Source: Pseudoluteimonas sp047602125 (lineage in GTDB: Bacteria; Pseudomonadota; Gammaproteobacteria; Xanthomonadales; Xanthomonadaceae). Taken from it: a stretch of DNA of 64,000 bases. Positions 43,980-52,997 of the stretch are shown here, in pieces. The first letter of the stretch is position 1, and the number at the start of each line of letters is the position of its first letter. The stretch is from assembly GCA_047602125.1 (NCBI GenBank), contig JASGIB010000001.1, positions 124,001 to 188,000 of the forward strand, in the 5' to 3' direction. Position numbers and translations under genes: made by a program. The notes beneath the pieces were generated by a model. The model saw only the letters and a list, made by a program, of their open reading frames with translations. It was not told where the DNA came from and did no database searches.

Positions 43980-45467
43980 TCAGGCGTCGGCCATCAATGC
44001 CGCCGCGGCTTCCGCATCGAGCATGCCGTTCCAGTCGGCCATCAGCGCGAGGTACAGCAGCTTGTCGAATTCCTCGCCGAAACGGCGGATCACGTCTTGC
44101 GGATCGGGGATGAGCCGCGCATCGGCGATCAGTCCGAAATGCACTTCGCCGTCGTAGCTGAGGATCGAAAGCCCGATGCCGATGGAACCGGTCTGCGGCA
44201 CCCAGAACATCAGGTCGCGCAGCTTGCGACCGGCGAGGTACAGCGGCTGCTGCGGGCCTGGCACGTTGGTCGCGACCGTGGTCGCCTTGCGGCTGAAGAG
44301 ATCCAGCGCGAGCTCCTGCACCGCCGCCGGCGCCATGCCCAGCGCTGCGAGCAGGCCGTAGGCGACGATGGCCTGGCGCGAATTCTTGAGCTGGCGCATG
44401 CAGCCGGCGACGCGTTCGAGCCTGCGAACGGGATTCGCTTCGCCGACGGGAAGATCGAGGAACACCAGTCCGAAATGGTTGCCGAGCTTCTTGGCGTGTT
44501 CGAGCGGGCGCAGGTTGACCGGCACGGTCGCGCGCAGGGTCATGCCGTCCAGCGCCTCGCCGCGTTCGCGCATGTATTCGCGCAGCGCGCCCGCCGCCGC
44601 CGCCATCAGCACGTCGTTGACGGTGCAACCGCAGGCGCGGCCGACCGCCTTCACTTCCTCCAGCTTCAAAGGCTCGGCCCAGGCCACGCGCTTGCTCACG
44701 CCGAGGCGACCGCGCAGCATCGATGGCGGATCGTCCGGCAGCGACAGGGCTTGCACCAGTTCGCGCGCGATCTCCCCGCCCTCCTTCGCCAGCACGCCGG
44801 CGAGGGTCGGGTCCTGCACCATCTCGATGCCTTTTTCGAGCATCTTGCCGCCGAGTTTCATGTACTTGTCGACCGCGCCGACGCGGCGCGCGACCGCCGC
44901 GCCTTCCTGCTTCAGCCAGGTCTTCGGCAAGGGTTCGGCCTTGCCCGGGCTGCGCTCGGCATCGGTCAGCGACAACAGCACCTGCACCAGCGCGATGCCG
45001 TCGGCGTAGCAATGGTGGATACGCGCGACGATCGCCGAACCACCGCGGTAACCCTCGACCAGGTGGAATTGCCACAGCGGCTTGTGCGGATCGAGCGGGC
45101 TTGAGGCGAGTTGTCCGACGAAGCGTTGCAAGGCGCGCTTCTGCGCGGCCGGGCCATCGCCCTTGCCCGGCAATCCGCTGAGGCGCACGTGCCAGTCGAG
45201 GTCGAAATGCGGATCGTCCTGCCACGAGGCGCCGGTCGGGCCGTCCACCGGTTTTTGCCGGAAGCGCGCGTAGGCGAGGAACCGTTTCTTCACCACCTGC
45301 TTCAGCGCGGCCAGCGTCATCGGCTCGTCGAGCATCAGCACGCCGGTGATCATCATCGGGTTGGTCGGCCGTTCCATCCGCAGCCACGCGGTATCGACCC
45401 GCGACATCGCCTCGCGCTTCACGGTTCCGCCGGCGGATCGCTTCAAGCGCGGTTTCGGCGTGGCCAT
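43980..45467 (-). CDS. Wax ester synthase/diacylglycerol acyltransferase (WS/DGAT)
   Basis: Condenses acyl-CoA with fatty alcohol or diacylglycerol, making storage lipids at the membrane. The 495-residue protein has the condensing motif HHxxxDG as HHCYADG near residue 150, the conserved PLW (KPLWQFHLVEG), the Asn-Asp of TVNDVLMAAAAGALR, and the C-terminal NVPGPQQPLYLAG segment. Start ATG 45467 (MATPKPRLKRSAGG). It lies just downstream of alr (22 bp) on the same strand. Neutral-lipid synthesis in this lineage is not a usual trait, so the substrate is open. Confidence 0.9.
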   Translation of the reverse strand: MATPKPRLKRSAGGTVKREAMSRVDTAWLRMERPTNPMMITGVLMLDEPMTLAALKQVVKKRFLAYARFRQKPVDGPTGASWQDDPHFDLDWHVRLSGLPGKGDGPAAQKRALQRFVGQLASSPLDPHKPLWQFHLVEGYRGGSAIVARIHHCYADGIALVQVLLSLTDAERSPGKAEPLPKTWLKQEGAAVARRVGAVDKYMKLGGKMLEKGIEMVQDPTLAGVLAKEGGEIARELVQALSLPDDPPSMLRGRLGVSKRVAWAEPLKLEEVKAVGRACGCTVNDVLMAAAAGALREYMRERGEALDGMTLRATVPVNLRPLEHAKKLGNHFGLVFLDLPVGEANPVRRLERVAGCMRQLKNSRQAIVAYGLLAALGMAPAAVQELALDLFSRKATTVATNVPGPQQPLYLAGRKLRDLMFWVPQTGSIGIGLSILSYDGEVHFGLIADARLIPDPQDVIRRFGEEFDKLLYLALMADWNGMLDAEAAAALMADA

Positions 45468-45489
45468 CGGTGTCCCCTCGGTCGTGGGG

Positions 45490-46617
45490 TCAACGATACA
45501 CGCGCGGAATGCGTTCGTTGAGACCGGTGAGGATTTCGTAGGGAATGGTGCCGGCGAGCCGCGCCACGTCCTCGGCGGAGATCGCCTGCCCGCCCTGCGC
45601 GCCGACCAGCACGACTTCGTCCTCGTTGTATGCCGTGCCGTCCACGCCGAGATCGACCATGAACTGGTCCATGCAGATGCGCCCGACGATGGGCCGGCGC
45701 TCGCCGCGGACCAGCACCTCGCCCTTCGACGACAACGCGCGCGGCCAGCCGTCGCCGTAGCCGATGGGAATGGTGACGATGCGGGTGTCGCGTTCGGCCG
45801 TCCACGTCGCGCCGTAACTGACGGTGTTGCCGGCGCGGACCACCTTGAAATAGACCACCTGCGAGACCAGCGACAGCGCCGGACGCACGTCGATGCTGCG
45901 TTGCGACGCAGGATCCGGAAGCACGCCGTACAGCACGATGCCCGGCCGCACCAGGTCCAGCCAAGTGTCCGGGAAGTGCAGCACGCCGCCGGAATTGGCG
46001 AGGTGCCGCGGCGGCATGGGCGCACCGAGCCGTTCGAAATGCGCGCAGGCCTCGGCGAAGCGTTCGACCTGCAACGCGGTCATCGGCGACGAAGGATCGT
46101 CGGCGCTGGCGAGGTGCGAATAGATGCCCTTGATGTCGATCCACTGCGATGCGACCGCGGCCTCGACGAACGGCCCGCAGGAATAACTGTGCACGCCGAT
46201 GCGCTCCATGCCGGTGTCGACCTTGAGGTGCACGCCGGCCTTGCGCCCGAGCGCCTCGGCCGCGGCCTCGACCTGGCGCAGCTTGTCGAGCGAGGACACG
46301 GTGATGTCGAGCTCGTGTCGGATGAACGCGGCGACCTGTGGCCCGAAAATGCCGCCGAGCACGAGGATCGGCAACTTCAACCCGGCGCGGCGCAGCGCGA
46401 TGCCTTCCTCGAGGAAGGCCACGCCGAGCTGGTCCACGCCCTGCGCTTCCAGGTGCCGTGCGACGGGAACGAGACCATGGCCGTAGGCGTTGGCCTTGAC
46501 GATGCCCATCACCGGCACGCGCACGTGCCCGCGGATCGCGGCGAGGTTGTGCGACAGCGCATCGAGGTCGACGCGGATCCGGGTCGGGCGCTGGCTGGCG
46601 GGTTCGCTCATGCGCAT
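45490..46617 (-). CDS. alr: Alanine racemase
   Basis: PLP enzyme that makes D-alanine for peptidoglycan. The 375-residue protein has the PLP lysine (Lys41 in VKANAYGHG) in the N-terminal barrel and the catalytic Tyr in SYGATW plus GYGDGWPRALSSKG and the CMDQFMVDLG signature in the C-terminal domain. Start could be ATG 46617 or 46611; neither has a clear ribosome site. In gammaproteobacteria alr commonly follows dnaB, and here only the cation-efflux gene lies between. Confidence 0.95.
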   Translation of the reverse strand: MRMSEPASQRPTRIRVDLDALSHNLAAIRGHVRVPVMGIVKANAYGHGLVPVARHLEAQGVDQLGVAFLEEGIALRRAGLKLPILVLGGIFGPQVAAFIRHELDITVSSLDKLRQVEAAAEALGRKAGVHLKVDTGMERIGVHSYSCGPFVEAAVASQWIDIKGIYSHLASADDPSSPMTALQVERFAEACAHFERLGAPMPPRHLANSGGVLHFPDTWLDLVRPGIVLYGVLPDPASQRSIDVRPALSLVSQVVYFKVVRAGNTVSYGATWTAERDTRIVTIPIGYGDGWPRALSSKGEVLVRGERRPIVGRICMDQFMVDLGVDGTAYNEDEVVLVGAQGGQAISAEDVARLAGTIPYEILTGLNERIPRVYR

Positions 46618-46637
46618 ATTCGAACACGGCGGCGCGC

Positions 46638-47594
46638 TCAGCGCATCGCGTCCTCATGGCCCATGCGGTCGCGGATGCGCCGCGCCCAGGTTTCCGGCGT
46701 CTGCGGCTTGACGAACAGCACGCGCAACTCCGGGTGGCGTTCGCGCAAGGCGTTCTCGATCCGGTCGACCGCGCGCTCGATGTCGACGGTGGTCAGTTCG
46801 TCGCGGAATTCCGCGCTCATCGCCATCGACAACTGGTCGGGCGCGAGGTACACGGTCAGCGCGCCATTGACGTGCAGGATCGCCGGATCGCTCCCGGCGA
46901 TCGCGAGCAGTTCGTCGAGCAGCGCGGGATCCGCGGCCTCGCCCACCAGCAGGTCGCGCGAACGCCGCGCCAGCGCCCACGCGGCGAAGGCCAGCAACAC
47001 GCCGATCAGCATCGAGGCGATGCCATCGAGCTCGGGCATGCCAAGCCACTGCGACAACGCCAGGCCCACCGCAGCGATGGCCAGGCCGAGCAACGCCGCC
47101 GAATCCTCGATCAGCACCGCCAGCAAGCCGAGGTCCTTGGCGGTCTTCAGCGCCTCCCATGGCGTCTGCCCGGGGCGCAGGCCTGCGTGGAAGGCACGGA
47201 ACCCGATGCGCCAGGACAGGCCTTCGAACAGGAACGAGAACGCGAGCACCACGTAGTTGATCCATGCCCGGTGCACCGGCTCCGGCGCCAGCACGTGGGC
47301 GAGGCCGTGCCGGAACGAGACCATCGCGCCCAGCGAGAACACCAGCACCGAGACCACGAAGGCCCAGAAATACAGCTCGCGCCCGTAGCCGTAGGGATGC
47401 AGCTTGTCCGGGCGCCGCACCGCGCGGCGGTTGCCGTGCAGCAGGAGCACTTCGTTGATCGTGTCCACCAGCGAGTGCACGCCTTCGCTGGCCATGGACG
47501 CGCTGCCGGTGGCCGCGGCCGCGACGAACTTGGTGGCGGCGATCGCCGCATTGCCGGCAAGCGCGGCCCAGATCGCGTTGTTGCTTCCGGCCAT
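46638..47594 (-). CDS. Cation diffusion facilitator family transporter
   Basis: A 318-residue inner-membrane protein with six hydrophobic segments and a cytoplasmic C-terminal domain, as in CDF zinc/cobalt/iron exporters. The first metal-site half appears as EGVHSLVDTINEVLL in helix 2, and the second as LIEDSAALLGL in helix 5, followed by the GIASMLIGVLLAF helix 6. The C-terminal part (LDELLAIAGSDPAILHVNGALTVY) is the ferredoxin-like domain. The HSxxD/EDxxA ligand set resembles the less-studied CDF subgroup, so the metal cannot be named. Lies between dnaB (31 bp) and alr (20 bp). Confidence 0.88.
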   Translation of the reverse strand: MAGSNNAIWAALAGNAAIAATKFVAAAATGSASMASEGVHSLVDTINEVLLLHGNRRAVRRPDKLHPYGYGRELYFWAFVVSVLVFSLGAMVSFRHGLAHVLAPEPVHRAWINYVVLAFSFLFEGLSWRIGFRAFHAGLRPGQTPWEALKTAKDLGLLAVLIEDSAALLGLAIAAVGLALSQWLGMPELDGIASMLIGVLLAFAAWALARRSRDLLVGEAADPALLDELLAIAGSDPAILHVNGALTVYLAPDQLSMAMSAEFRDELTTVDIERAVDRIENALRERHPELRVLFVKPQTPETWARRIRDRMGHEDAMR

Positions 47595-47625
47595 GATGGC
47601 CCCTGCCCCGTGCCCGGCGCCGAGA

Positions 47626-49026
47626 CTACTCGAAGCTGCCGATCGAATCGCGCGCGAGGTTGTCGAAGCGGGTGTATTCGCCGAAGAACTTCAGCTTGAA
47701 CGAGCCGGTCGGGCCGTTTCGCTGCTTGCCGATGATGATCTCGGCCAGGCCCTTGTCCGGCGAGTTTTCCTTGTTGTAGTACTCGTCGCGGTAGATGAAG
47801 ACGATGACGTTGGCATCTTGCTCGATCGCGCCCGATTCGCGCAGGTCGGCCATCACCGGGCGCTTGTCGGTGCGCGTTTCCAGCGAACGGTTGAGCTGGC
47901 TCAGCGCGATCACCGGCACGTTCAGTTCCTTGGCCAGCGCCTTCAGCGAACGCGAGATCTCCGAGATCTCGGTCGCGCGGTTCTCGCTGTTGCCCGGCAC
48001 CGCCATCAGCTGCAGGTAGTCGATCACGATCAGGCCGAGGTCGTGCTCGCGCTTCAGGCGGCGCGCCTTGGAACGCAACACTTCCGGCGACAGCGCCGGG
48101 GTGTCGTCGATGAATACCCTGGCGTCGCGGATCAGGCGGATCGCGCTGTGCACGCGGCTCCAGTCCTCATCCTCGAGTTCGCCGGTGCGCAGGCGCGTGG
48201 CGTTCACCCGCCCGACCGACGAGATCAGGCGCAGCGCGAGCTGGCTGGCCGACATTTCCATCGAAAAGACCGCGACCGCCTTGCGGGTCTTCATCGCCGC
48301 GTACTCGGCCATGTTCAGCGCCAGCGTGGTCTTGCCCATCGACGGGCGCGCGGCGAGGATCAGCAGGTCCGTCGGCTGCAGGCCCGCGGTCATCTGGTCG
48401 AATTCGTCGTAGCCGGTCGGCAGGCCGGTGATGCCGCCGCCGTTCTCGTAGCGTTTCTGCAGCACGTCGAAGGCCTCGGCCATCGCCCGGTTCACCGGCA
48501 CGAAATCGGCGCGTCCGCGCGCACCGGCCTCGGCGATCCTGAACACGTCCTGCTCGGCCTTGGCCAGCAATTCGGTGCTTTCGCGGCCGTCGGGCTGGAA
48601 GCCGTCGTTGACGATGCCGGTGCCGACCTCGATCAACTGCCGCAGCACCGACTTGTCGCGGACGATGTCGGCGTAAGCGGTGATGTTCGCAGCACTCGGC
48701 GTACCGCTGGCGAGTTCGACCAGGTAGGCGCCGCCGGCGACCTGCTCGGCCAGGCCCTGCGATTCGAACCATTCGCCGAGGGTGACCGCATCGTAGGGAC
48801 GGCTCTTCTCCGCCAGCTCGCGGATGGCGCGGAAGATCAGCTGGTGGTCGCGACGGTAGAAGTCGCGTTCCTCCAGCTTGTCGGCGATGCGGTCGAAGGC
48901 CTCGGGCGCGAGCATCAACCCGCCCAGCACTGCCTGCTCGGCTTCGACCGATTGCGGCGGCAGCCGCAACTGCTCGATCTTGCCGTCGTGGAAACCGTCC
49001 GAACGCAAACCCTGCCGCGCGCTCAT
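47626..49026 (-). CDS. dnaB: Replicative DNA helicase DnaB
   Basis: Hexameric 5'-3' helicase at the replication fork. The 466-residue protein has the N-terminal collar domain (PPQSVEAEQAVLGGLML), Walker A in LAARPSMGKTTLALN, Walker B VIDYLQLMA, and the DnaB signature segments LSQLNRSLETR and ADLRESGAIEQDADVI-like (SGAIEQDANVIVFIYRDEYY). Start ATG 49026. The rplI gene is upstream beyond a terminator, the usual rpsF-rpsR-rplI-dnaB order. Confidence 0.97.
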   Translation of the reverse strand: MSARQGLRSDGFHDGKIEQLRLPPQSVEAEQAVLGGLMLAPEAFDRIADKLEERDFYRRDHQLIFRAIRELAEKSRPYDAVTLGEWFESQGLAEQVAGGAYLVELASGTPSAANITAYADIVRDKSVLRQLIEVGTGIVNDGFQPDGRESTELLAKAEQDVFRIAEAGARGRADFVPVNRAMAEAFDVLQKRYENGGGITGLPTGYDEFDQMTAGLQPTDLLILAARPSMGKTTLALNMAEYAAMKTRKAVAVFSMEMSASQLALRLISSVGRVNATRLRTGELEDEDWSRVHSAIRLIRDARVFIDDTPALSPEVLRSKARRLKREHDLGLIVIDYLQLMAVPGNSENRATEISEISRSLKALAKELNVPVIALSQLNRSLETRTDKRPVMADLRESGAIEQDANVIVFIYRDEYYNKENSPDKGLAEIIIGKQRNGPTGSFKLKFFGEYTRFDNLARDSIGSFE

Positions 49027-49185
49027 GTTTCAGCCGTCTCCCCGTCGCGGGCCATCGTCGCGGCCCTGTTGTTCTTGTCGAACGATCATCCTAGGCGTTC
49101 GTTCTGTGGAGCCGCGATGGAACAAGCTGTGGATAAGCATGCCGCGTGATAACAGCTCGTCGTCGCAGGGATTGCGATTCCCCGC

Positions 49186-49215
49186 AAAACAAAACGGGCG
49201 CCTCGCGGCGCCCGT
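49186..49215 (-). terminator. Terminator of the rpsF-rpsR-rplI operon
   Basis: Stem ACGGGCGCC / GGCGCCCGT with a short loop, followed on the minus strand by TTTTGTTTTG, 24 bases after the rplI stop. It separates the ribosomal protein operon from dnaB. Confidence 0.9.
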
Positions 49216-49238
49216 CCGGTGCGATTCGCGGGATGCGA

Positions 49239-49691
49239 TTACGCAGCTTCGGCCACCACGTTCACCTTGACCGGCGTTTCGACGTCGGCGTGCAGGTGCA
49301 CCACGACTTCGTATTCGCCGACGTTGCGGAACGCGCCTTCGCCCAGCACGACCTCCGACTTGCTCACCTCGGTGCCGGACTTGGTCAGGGCCTCGGCGAT
49401 CTCGCGCGGGCCGACCGAGCCGTACAGCTTGCCCTCGGTCGAGGCGTTGGCGTGGATGGTGACCACGGCGCCTTCGAGCCTGGCCTTGCGCGCCTCGGCG
49501 GCGGACAGCGCGTCTTTGGCCCTGGCTTCGTACTCGGCGCGGCGCGCCTCGAACTCGGCGAGGTTGGTCGCCGTCGCCGGCACCGCCTTGCCTCGGGGCA
49601 CGAGGTAGTTGCGGCCGAAGCCCGGCTTCACGTTGACCTTGTCGCCGAGGTTGCCGAGGTTCACGACCTTCTGCAGGAGGATCAGTTCCAT
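49239..49691 (-). CDS. rplI: 50S ribosomal protein bL9
   Basis: 150-residue two-domain protein of the large subunit. The N-terminal domain with MELILLQKVVNLGNLGDKVNVKPGFGRNYL (first part of signature), the long connecting helix, and the C-terminal domain ending in VKVNVVAE are typical. Third gene of the rpsF-rpsR-rplI operon; 203 bp without a gene separates it from rpsR. Confidence 0.98.
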   Translation of the reverse strand: MELILLQKVVNLGNLGDKVNVKPGFGRNYLVPRGKAVPATATNLAEFEARRAEYEARAKDALSAAEARKARLEGAVVTIHANASTEGKLYGSVGPREIAEALTKSGTEVSKSEVVLGEGAFRNVGEYEVVVHLHADVETPVKVNVVAEAA

Positions 49692-49894
49692 TTCATTGCT
49701 CCGTATTCGTTAGCAGGCTCGCGCCTGCAACGTGTGCTGTCCGAATGGACGGGATTGGTGATGCGACGGATTCCGCGAAGCATGCGATGGCGTGGCACGA
49801 AGCGGATGCGCGGGCGAACCGGAGTTGACTGGCCGTCAATGAGGATTCGCCCGCGTGGCCTGCGACACCGCCACGCCGAGCAGGCAAGGCGGAA
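49692..49894. other. 203-bp non-coding gap between rpsR and rplI
   Basis: This space is long for a ribosomal protein operon (other gammaproteobacteria often have priB near here, or none). The only frame, 49693-49887 minus, has no family resemblance or ribosome site. I see no strong hairpin with T-run, so rplI is probably read through from rpsR or from an unseen promoter. Confidence 0.5.
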
Positions 49895-50125
49895 TCAGAC
49901 GTTGTGGTTATCCGTGTACGGGATCAACGCCAGGAAACGCGCGCGCTTCACCGCGGTCGCCAGCTGGCGCTGGTAGCGCGACTTGGTGCCGGTGATGCGG
50001 CTCGGCACGATCTTGCCGTTCTCGGTGAGGTTCTGGCGCAGGGTGTTGAGATCCTTGTAATCGATCTCCTTGACGCCCTCGGCGGTGAACTTGCAGAACT
50101 TGCGGCGGCGGAAGAACTTGGACAT
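49895..50125 (-). CDS. rpsR: 30S ribosomal protein bS18
   Basis: 76-residue small-subunit protein that pairs with S6 on 16S rRNA. Full family signature: FFRRRKFCKFTAEG, IDYKDLNTLRQNLTENGKIVPSRITG and KRARFLALIPYTD. It follows rpsF by 12 bp. Confidence 0.98.
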   Translation of the reverse strand: MSKFFRRRKFCKFTAEGVKEIDYKDLNTLRQNLTENGKIVPSRITGTKSRYQRQLATAVKRARFLALIPYTDNHNV

Positions 50126-50137
50126 GTGCGTGCTCCT

Positions 50138-50560
50138 TTAGGCGGCTTCGGCGGCGTCGCTGTCGGCGGTGCCGACGGCGCTGTCGCTCTCGTCGTCGCG
50201 GCGGCGACGCTCGGAACGCTCGGGCTTGTCGCCCTTCTCGTCCTTGTTCTTCATGATCAGCGACTGCTCGGTCTCGGGGCCGTCGCGGCGGATCTCGAGG
50301 TGGCGCAGGACCGCGTCGTTGAAGCGGAACGCCTCGACCAGTTCGTTCAGCACCGACTGCTCGGCCTCGATGTTCATCAGCGCGTAGTGCGCCTTGACGA
50401 GGTTGTTGATCGGATAGGCCAGCTGGCGGCGGCCCCAGTCCTCGAGGCGGTGGATCTTGCCGCCGCCGTTCTCGACGAGCGACTTGTAGCGCTCGATCAT
50501 GGCGGGGACCTGCTCGCTCTGGTCGGGATGGACCAGGAACACGACTTCGTAATGACGCAT
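50138..50560 (-). CDS. rpsF: 30S ribosomal protein bS6
   Basis: 140-residue small-subunit protein. Core MRHYEVVFLVHPDQSEQVPAM, the GGGKIHRLEDWGRRQLAYPINNLVKAHYAL segment (first 20 residues conserved) and LNELVEAFRFNDAVLRHL. The C-terminal tail (about 105-140) is long and charged, with Lys/Arg then Asp/Glu/Ala runs, as expected for S6 proteins modified with glutamates in some bacteria. Start ATG 50560. Heads the operon; promoter candidate at 50682-50711. Confidence 0.97.
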   Translation of the reverse strand: MRHYEVVFLVHPDQSEQVPAMIERYKSLVENGGGKIHRLEDWGRRQLAYPINNLVKAHYALMNIEAEQSVLNELVEAFRFNDAVLRHLEIRRDGPETEQSLIMKNKDEKGDKPERSERRRRDDESDSAVGTADSDAAEAA

Positions 50561-50681
50561 GGGTGGTTCCTTGTGGGTATCGCCGGCGCGAAGCCGGGCG
50601 GGATAGCCCTCGGCCACCGGTTCCGTTGCGGGATGTCCGGCGCGTTCGGGCAAGGGCTCCCGCGCGTGGCGGGAGCCGGAA

Positions 50682-50711
50682 ATTATGGCAGGTTCAAGGA
50701 CTTGCGCGCAA
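50682..50711 (-). promoter_or_regulatory. Candidate promoter of rpsF
   Basis: On the minus strand TTGCGC (50706-50711) and CATAAT (50682-50687) are 18 bp apart. The transcript would start inside or near a strong hairpin (stem GGCTCCCG/CGGGAGCC at 50655-50677), which also lies 50-70 bases past the DUF885 gene stop and may end that transcript. Leader length to the rpsF ATG is about 115 nt. Confidence 0.5.
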
Positions 50712-50727
50712 ACCCTGCCCCGTCCCC

Positions 50728-52500
50728 TCAGGGGGAGGCGGCCTTACGGGCGGCGATCCATGCATCGATGTGGCGTTCCAGCGCATCCAGCGGGACCGAG
50801 CCGGTCTCGAGGACCGCATCGTCGTAGGCGCGCAGGTCGAACTTCGGTCCGAGTTCGCTGGCGGCCTTCTCACGCAGTTCCGAGATCTTCATCTGCCCGA
50901 TCTTGTAGGCCAAGGCCTGCCCCGGGGTGCCGATGTAGCGGTCGATCTCGTTGACCACGTCCTGGCGGGTCTTGGGCGAGTTGTCCATGAAGTACTGGAT
51001 CGCCCGGTCCCGGCTCCAGCCCTGGCTGTGCATGCCGGTGTCCACCACCAAGCGCACCGCGCGCCACATGTCGTAGGCGAGCTGGCCCATGTGGTCGTAG
51101 GGGTCGTCGTACAGGCCCATGTCGTAGCCGAGGCGTTCGGCGTACAGGCCCCAGCCTTCGCCGTAGGCGACGAAATAGGCGGTCTTGCGGAACATCGGCG
51201 CGTCCGGCATTTCCAGCCCGCGCGCGAACTGGAAGTGGTGGCCCGGCACCGATTCGTGCAGGGTCAGCGGGATCATTTCCCAGGTCGGCCGGGTCTCGGG
51301 CTTGTACAGGTTCACGTAGTAGTAGCCCGGCCGCGAGCCATCGGTCGCGCCCGGCTGGTAGTAGGCGGTGGTGGTGTCGGGCGCGATGTTGTCCGGGATC
51401 GGGCGCACGCCGTATGGTTGGCGCGGGATCACGTGGAACACCTTCAGCAGTTCCGGGTCGATGCGCTTGGCGGTGGCCCGGTAGCGTTCCAGCAGCGCCT
51501 CGGGCGTCTTCTCGAAGAACTTCGGGTCGGTGCGCAGGTAGGTGAAGAATTCGGCCATCGTGCCCTTGAAGCCGGCCTGCGCCTTGACCTTCTCCATTTC
51601 GCCGCGAATGCGCGCGACTTCCTTCAGGCCGATGTCGTGGATCTGCGCGGCGGTCAGGTCGGTGGTGGTGTAGTAGCGGGCGAGGAAGTCGTAATAGGCC
51701 TTGCCGTCCGGCAGGTCGGACACGGCGATGGAAGCGCGCGCCTTCGGCAGGTAATCGTCGTTGAAGTACGCCTGCAGCTTGCGGTACGCCGGCACCACCT
51801 TGTCGCGGATGGTGGCCTGCGCCTCGGCCTGCAATGCGTCTCGGTCGGCGGCCGGCATGTCGTCCGGGAAATGCGCGAACGGGCGGTAGAACGGGCTTTT
51901 GGCCGGGTCGTCGACCACCTGCGCGGCGATCTGCGCCGGCACGCGTTCCATCAGCACCTTCGGCGGCACGTTGCCCGCCCGCACGCCTTCCTGCATCAGC
52001 GCGATGGTCTGGTCGACGAGTACCGGCAGCGCAGCCATGCGCGCGAGCCAGTCGCGGTAATCCTTCGCCGTGCGGAATGGCAGGATTTCGGCGATGCCGT
52101 CCGCGGTCTGCACCCCGCCCTGGTGGCCGACCGGTTGCAGGTATTCGCGGAACTTCTGCCGTTCGACCGACTTTTCCAGTTCCCAGGCGAAGGTGTCGTA
52201 GTTGAGTTGGTCGTCGGCGGAAAGCACGGAACGGTCGATCGCGCGCAGTTTCGCCAGCGCGCCGCGATCCTCCGCTTCGCGTTTGGCGATGGCCCCGAGG
52301 CTCACGTCGCTCCAGCGGTCGTTGAAGCGGTTGTCGCCGTTGTAGCTGGCGTTCTCCGGCGATTCGACCAGCCCGCGCTCCCATTCCGAATCGAACAACG
52401 CGTGCAGCGTCTTCGCGCTTCCGGCGGGATCGGCCGCGCGCGCGGGCACGGCGAAGGACAGCGCCGCGAACGCGGCGGCGATGGCGATGTGTCGGAACAT
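50728..52500 (-). CDS. DUF885 family exported metallopeptidase-like protein
   Basis: A 590-residue exported protein with a Sec signal peptide (cleavage near AVPARA, residue 22). DUF885 proteins are related to zinc carboxypeptidases of the M32/thermolysin-like group; the HExxH-like zinc motif appears as LHESVPGHHFQFAR, and a downstream Glu lies in AYGEGWGLYAERLGYDMG, the second metal ligand region. The C-terminal half ends with GYIGTPGQALAYKIGQMKI-like (RYIGTPGQALAYKIGQ). Probably periplasmic; substrate unknown. Transcribed on the minus strand upstream of the rpsF operon. Confidence 0.88.
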   Translation of the reverse strand: MFRHIAIAAAFAALSFAVPARAADPAGSAKTLHALFDSEWERGLVESPENASYNGDNRFNDRWSDVSLGAIAKREAEDRGALAKLRAIDRSVLSADDQLNYDTFAWELEKSVERQKFREYLQPVGHQGGVQTADGIAEILPFRTAKDYRDWLARMAALPVLVDQTIALMQEGVRAGNVPPKVLMERVPAQIAAQVVDDPAKSPFYRPFAHFPDDMPAADRDALQAEAQATIRDKVVPAYRKLQAYFNDDYLPKARASIAVSDLPDGKAYYDFLARYYTTTDLTAAQIHDIGLKEVARIRGEMEKVKAQAGFKGTMAEFFTYLRTDPKFFEKTPEALLERYRATAKRIDPELLKVFHVIPRQPYGVRPIPDNIAPDTTTAYYQPGATDGSRPGYYYVNLYKPETRPTWEMIPLTLHESVPGHHFQFARGLEMPDAPMFRKTAYFVAYGEGWGLYAERLGYDMGLYDDPYDHMGQLAYDMWRAVRLVVDTGMHSQGWSRDRAIQYFMDNSPKTRQDVVNEIDRYIGTPGQALAYKIGQMKISELREKAASELGPKFDLRAYDDAVLETGSVPLDALERHIDAWIAARKAASP

Positions 52501-52571
52501 GGCGCGGTCTCCCCGGGGCGTCGCCCGAGTCTAGCGCCGGCGGTCGCCGGTCGACCGTGGCGGAAGTGGGG

Positions 52572-52910
52572 TCAGGCGGCGCGGTCGGCGTCGGTCGTGA
52601 ACGACTCGCCGCAGCCGCATTCGCCGGCCACGTTCGGGTTGCGGAACACGAACTGCTCGTTCAGGCCCTGCTTCACGAAATCGATCTCGGTGCCGTCGAC
52701 CAGCGCGAGGCTGTCGGCATCGACGTAGACGCGCACGCCGTCCTGTTCGGATACCGTGTCGCCGGCGCGCTCGTCGCGGGCCATGTCCACCGCGTAGCCC
52801 CAGCCGGAACAGCCGGTGCGGCGCACGCCGAAGCGCAGGCCGATGGCGGCCTTGTCGGCGTCGAGGTAACCCCGGATGCGTTGCAGGGCGGCGGGAGCGA
52901 GCGTGATCAT
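52572..52910 (-). CDS. iscA: IscA-type iron-sulfur cluster carrier
   Basis: A 112-residue A-type carrier that delivers [Fe-S] clusters to target proteins. The three cluster cysteines are Cys34 (VRRTGCSGWGYAVD), Cys98 and Cys100 (GECGCGESF), with the spacing of IscA/SufA/ErpA. It closely follows IscA over its length, including DGTEIDFVKQGLNEQFVFRNPNV. No isc or suf genes adjoin it here, so it might be the ErpA-type housekeeping carrier; the symbol reflects sequence likeness only. Divergent from asnS. Confidence 0.85.
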   Translation of the reverse strand: MITLAPAALQRIRGYLDADKAAIGLRFGVRRTGCSGWGYAVDMARDERAGDTVSEQDGVRVYVDADSLALVDGTEIDFVKQGLNEQFVFRNPNVAGECGCGESFTTDADRAA

Positions 52911-52997
52911 GGGATCGATTATAGCGACGACGGGCGCGGCGCTTCGGTAAACTGCGACGTTCCACGCAATGGGCCCGAAGCGGCCGGGATTCAAGGC

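Noticed and set aside
49693..49887. 64-codon frame between rpsR and rplI
   Set aside because: No ribosome site, unbalanced composition (Ala/Ser/Arg) and no family; the gap is more likely leader.
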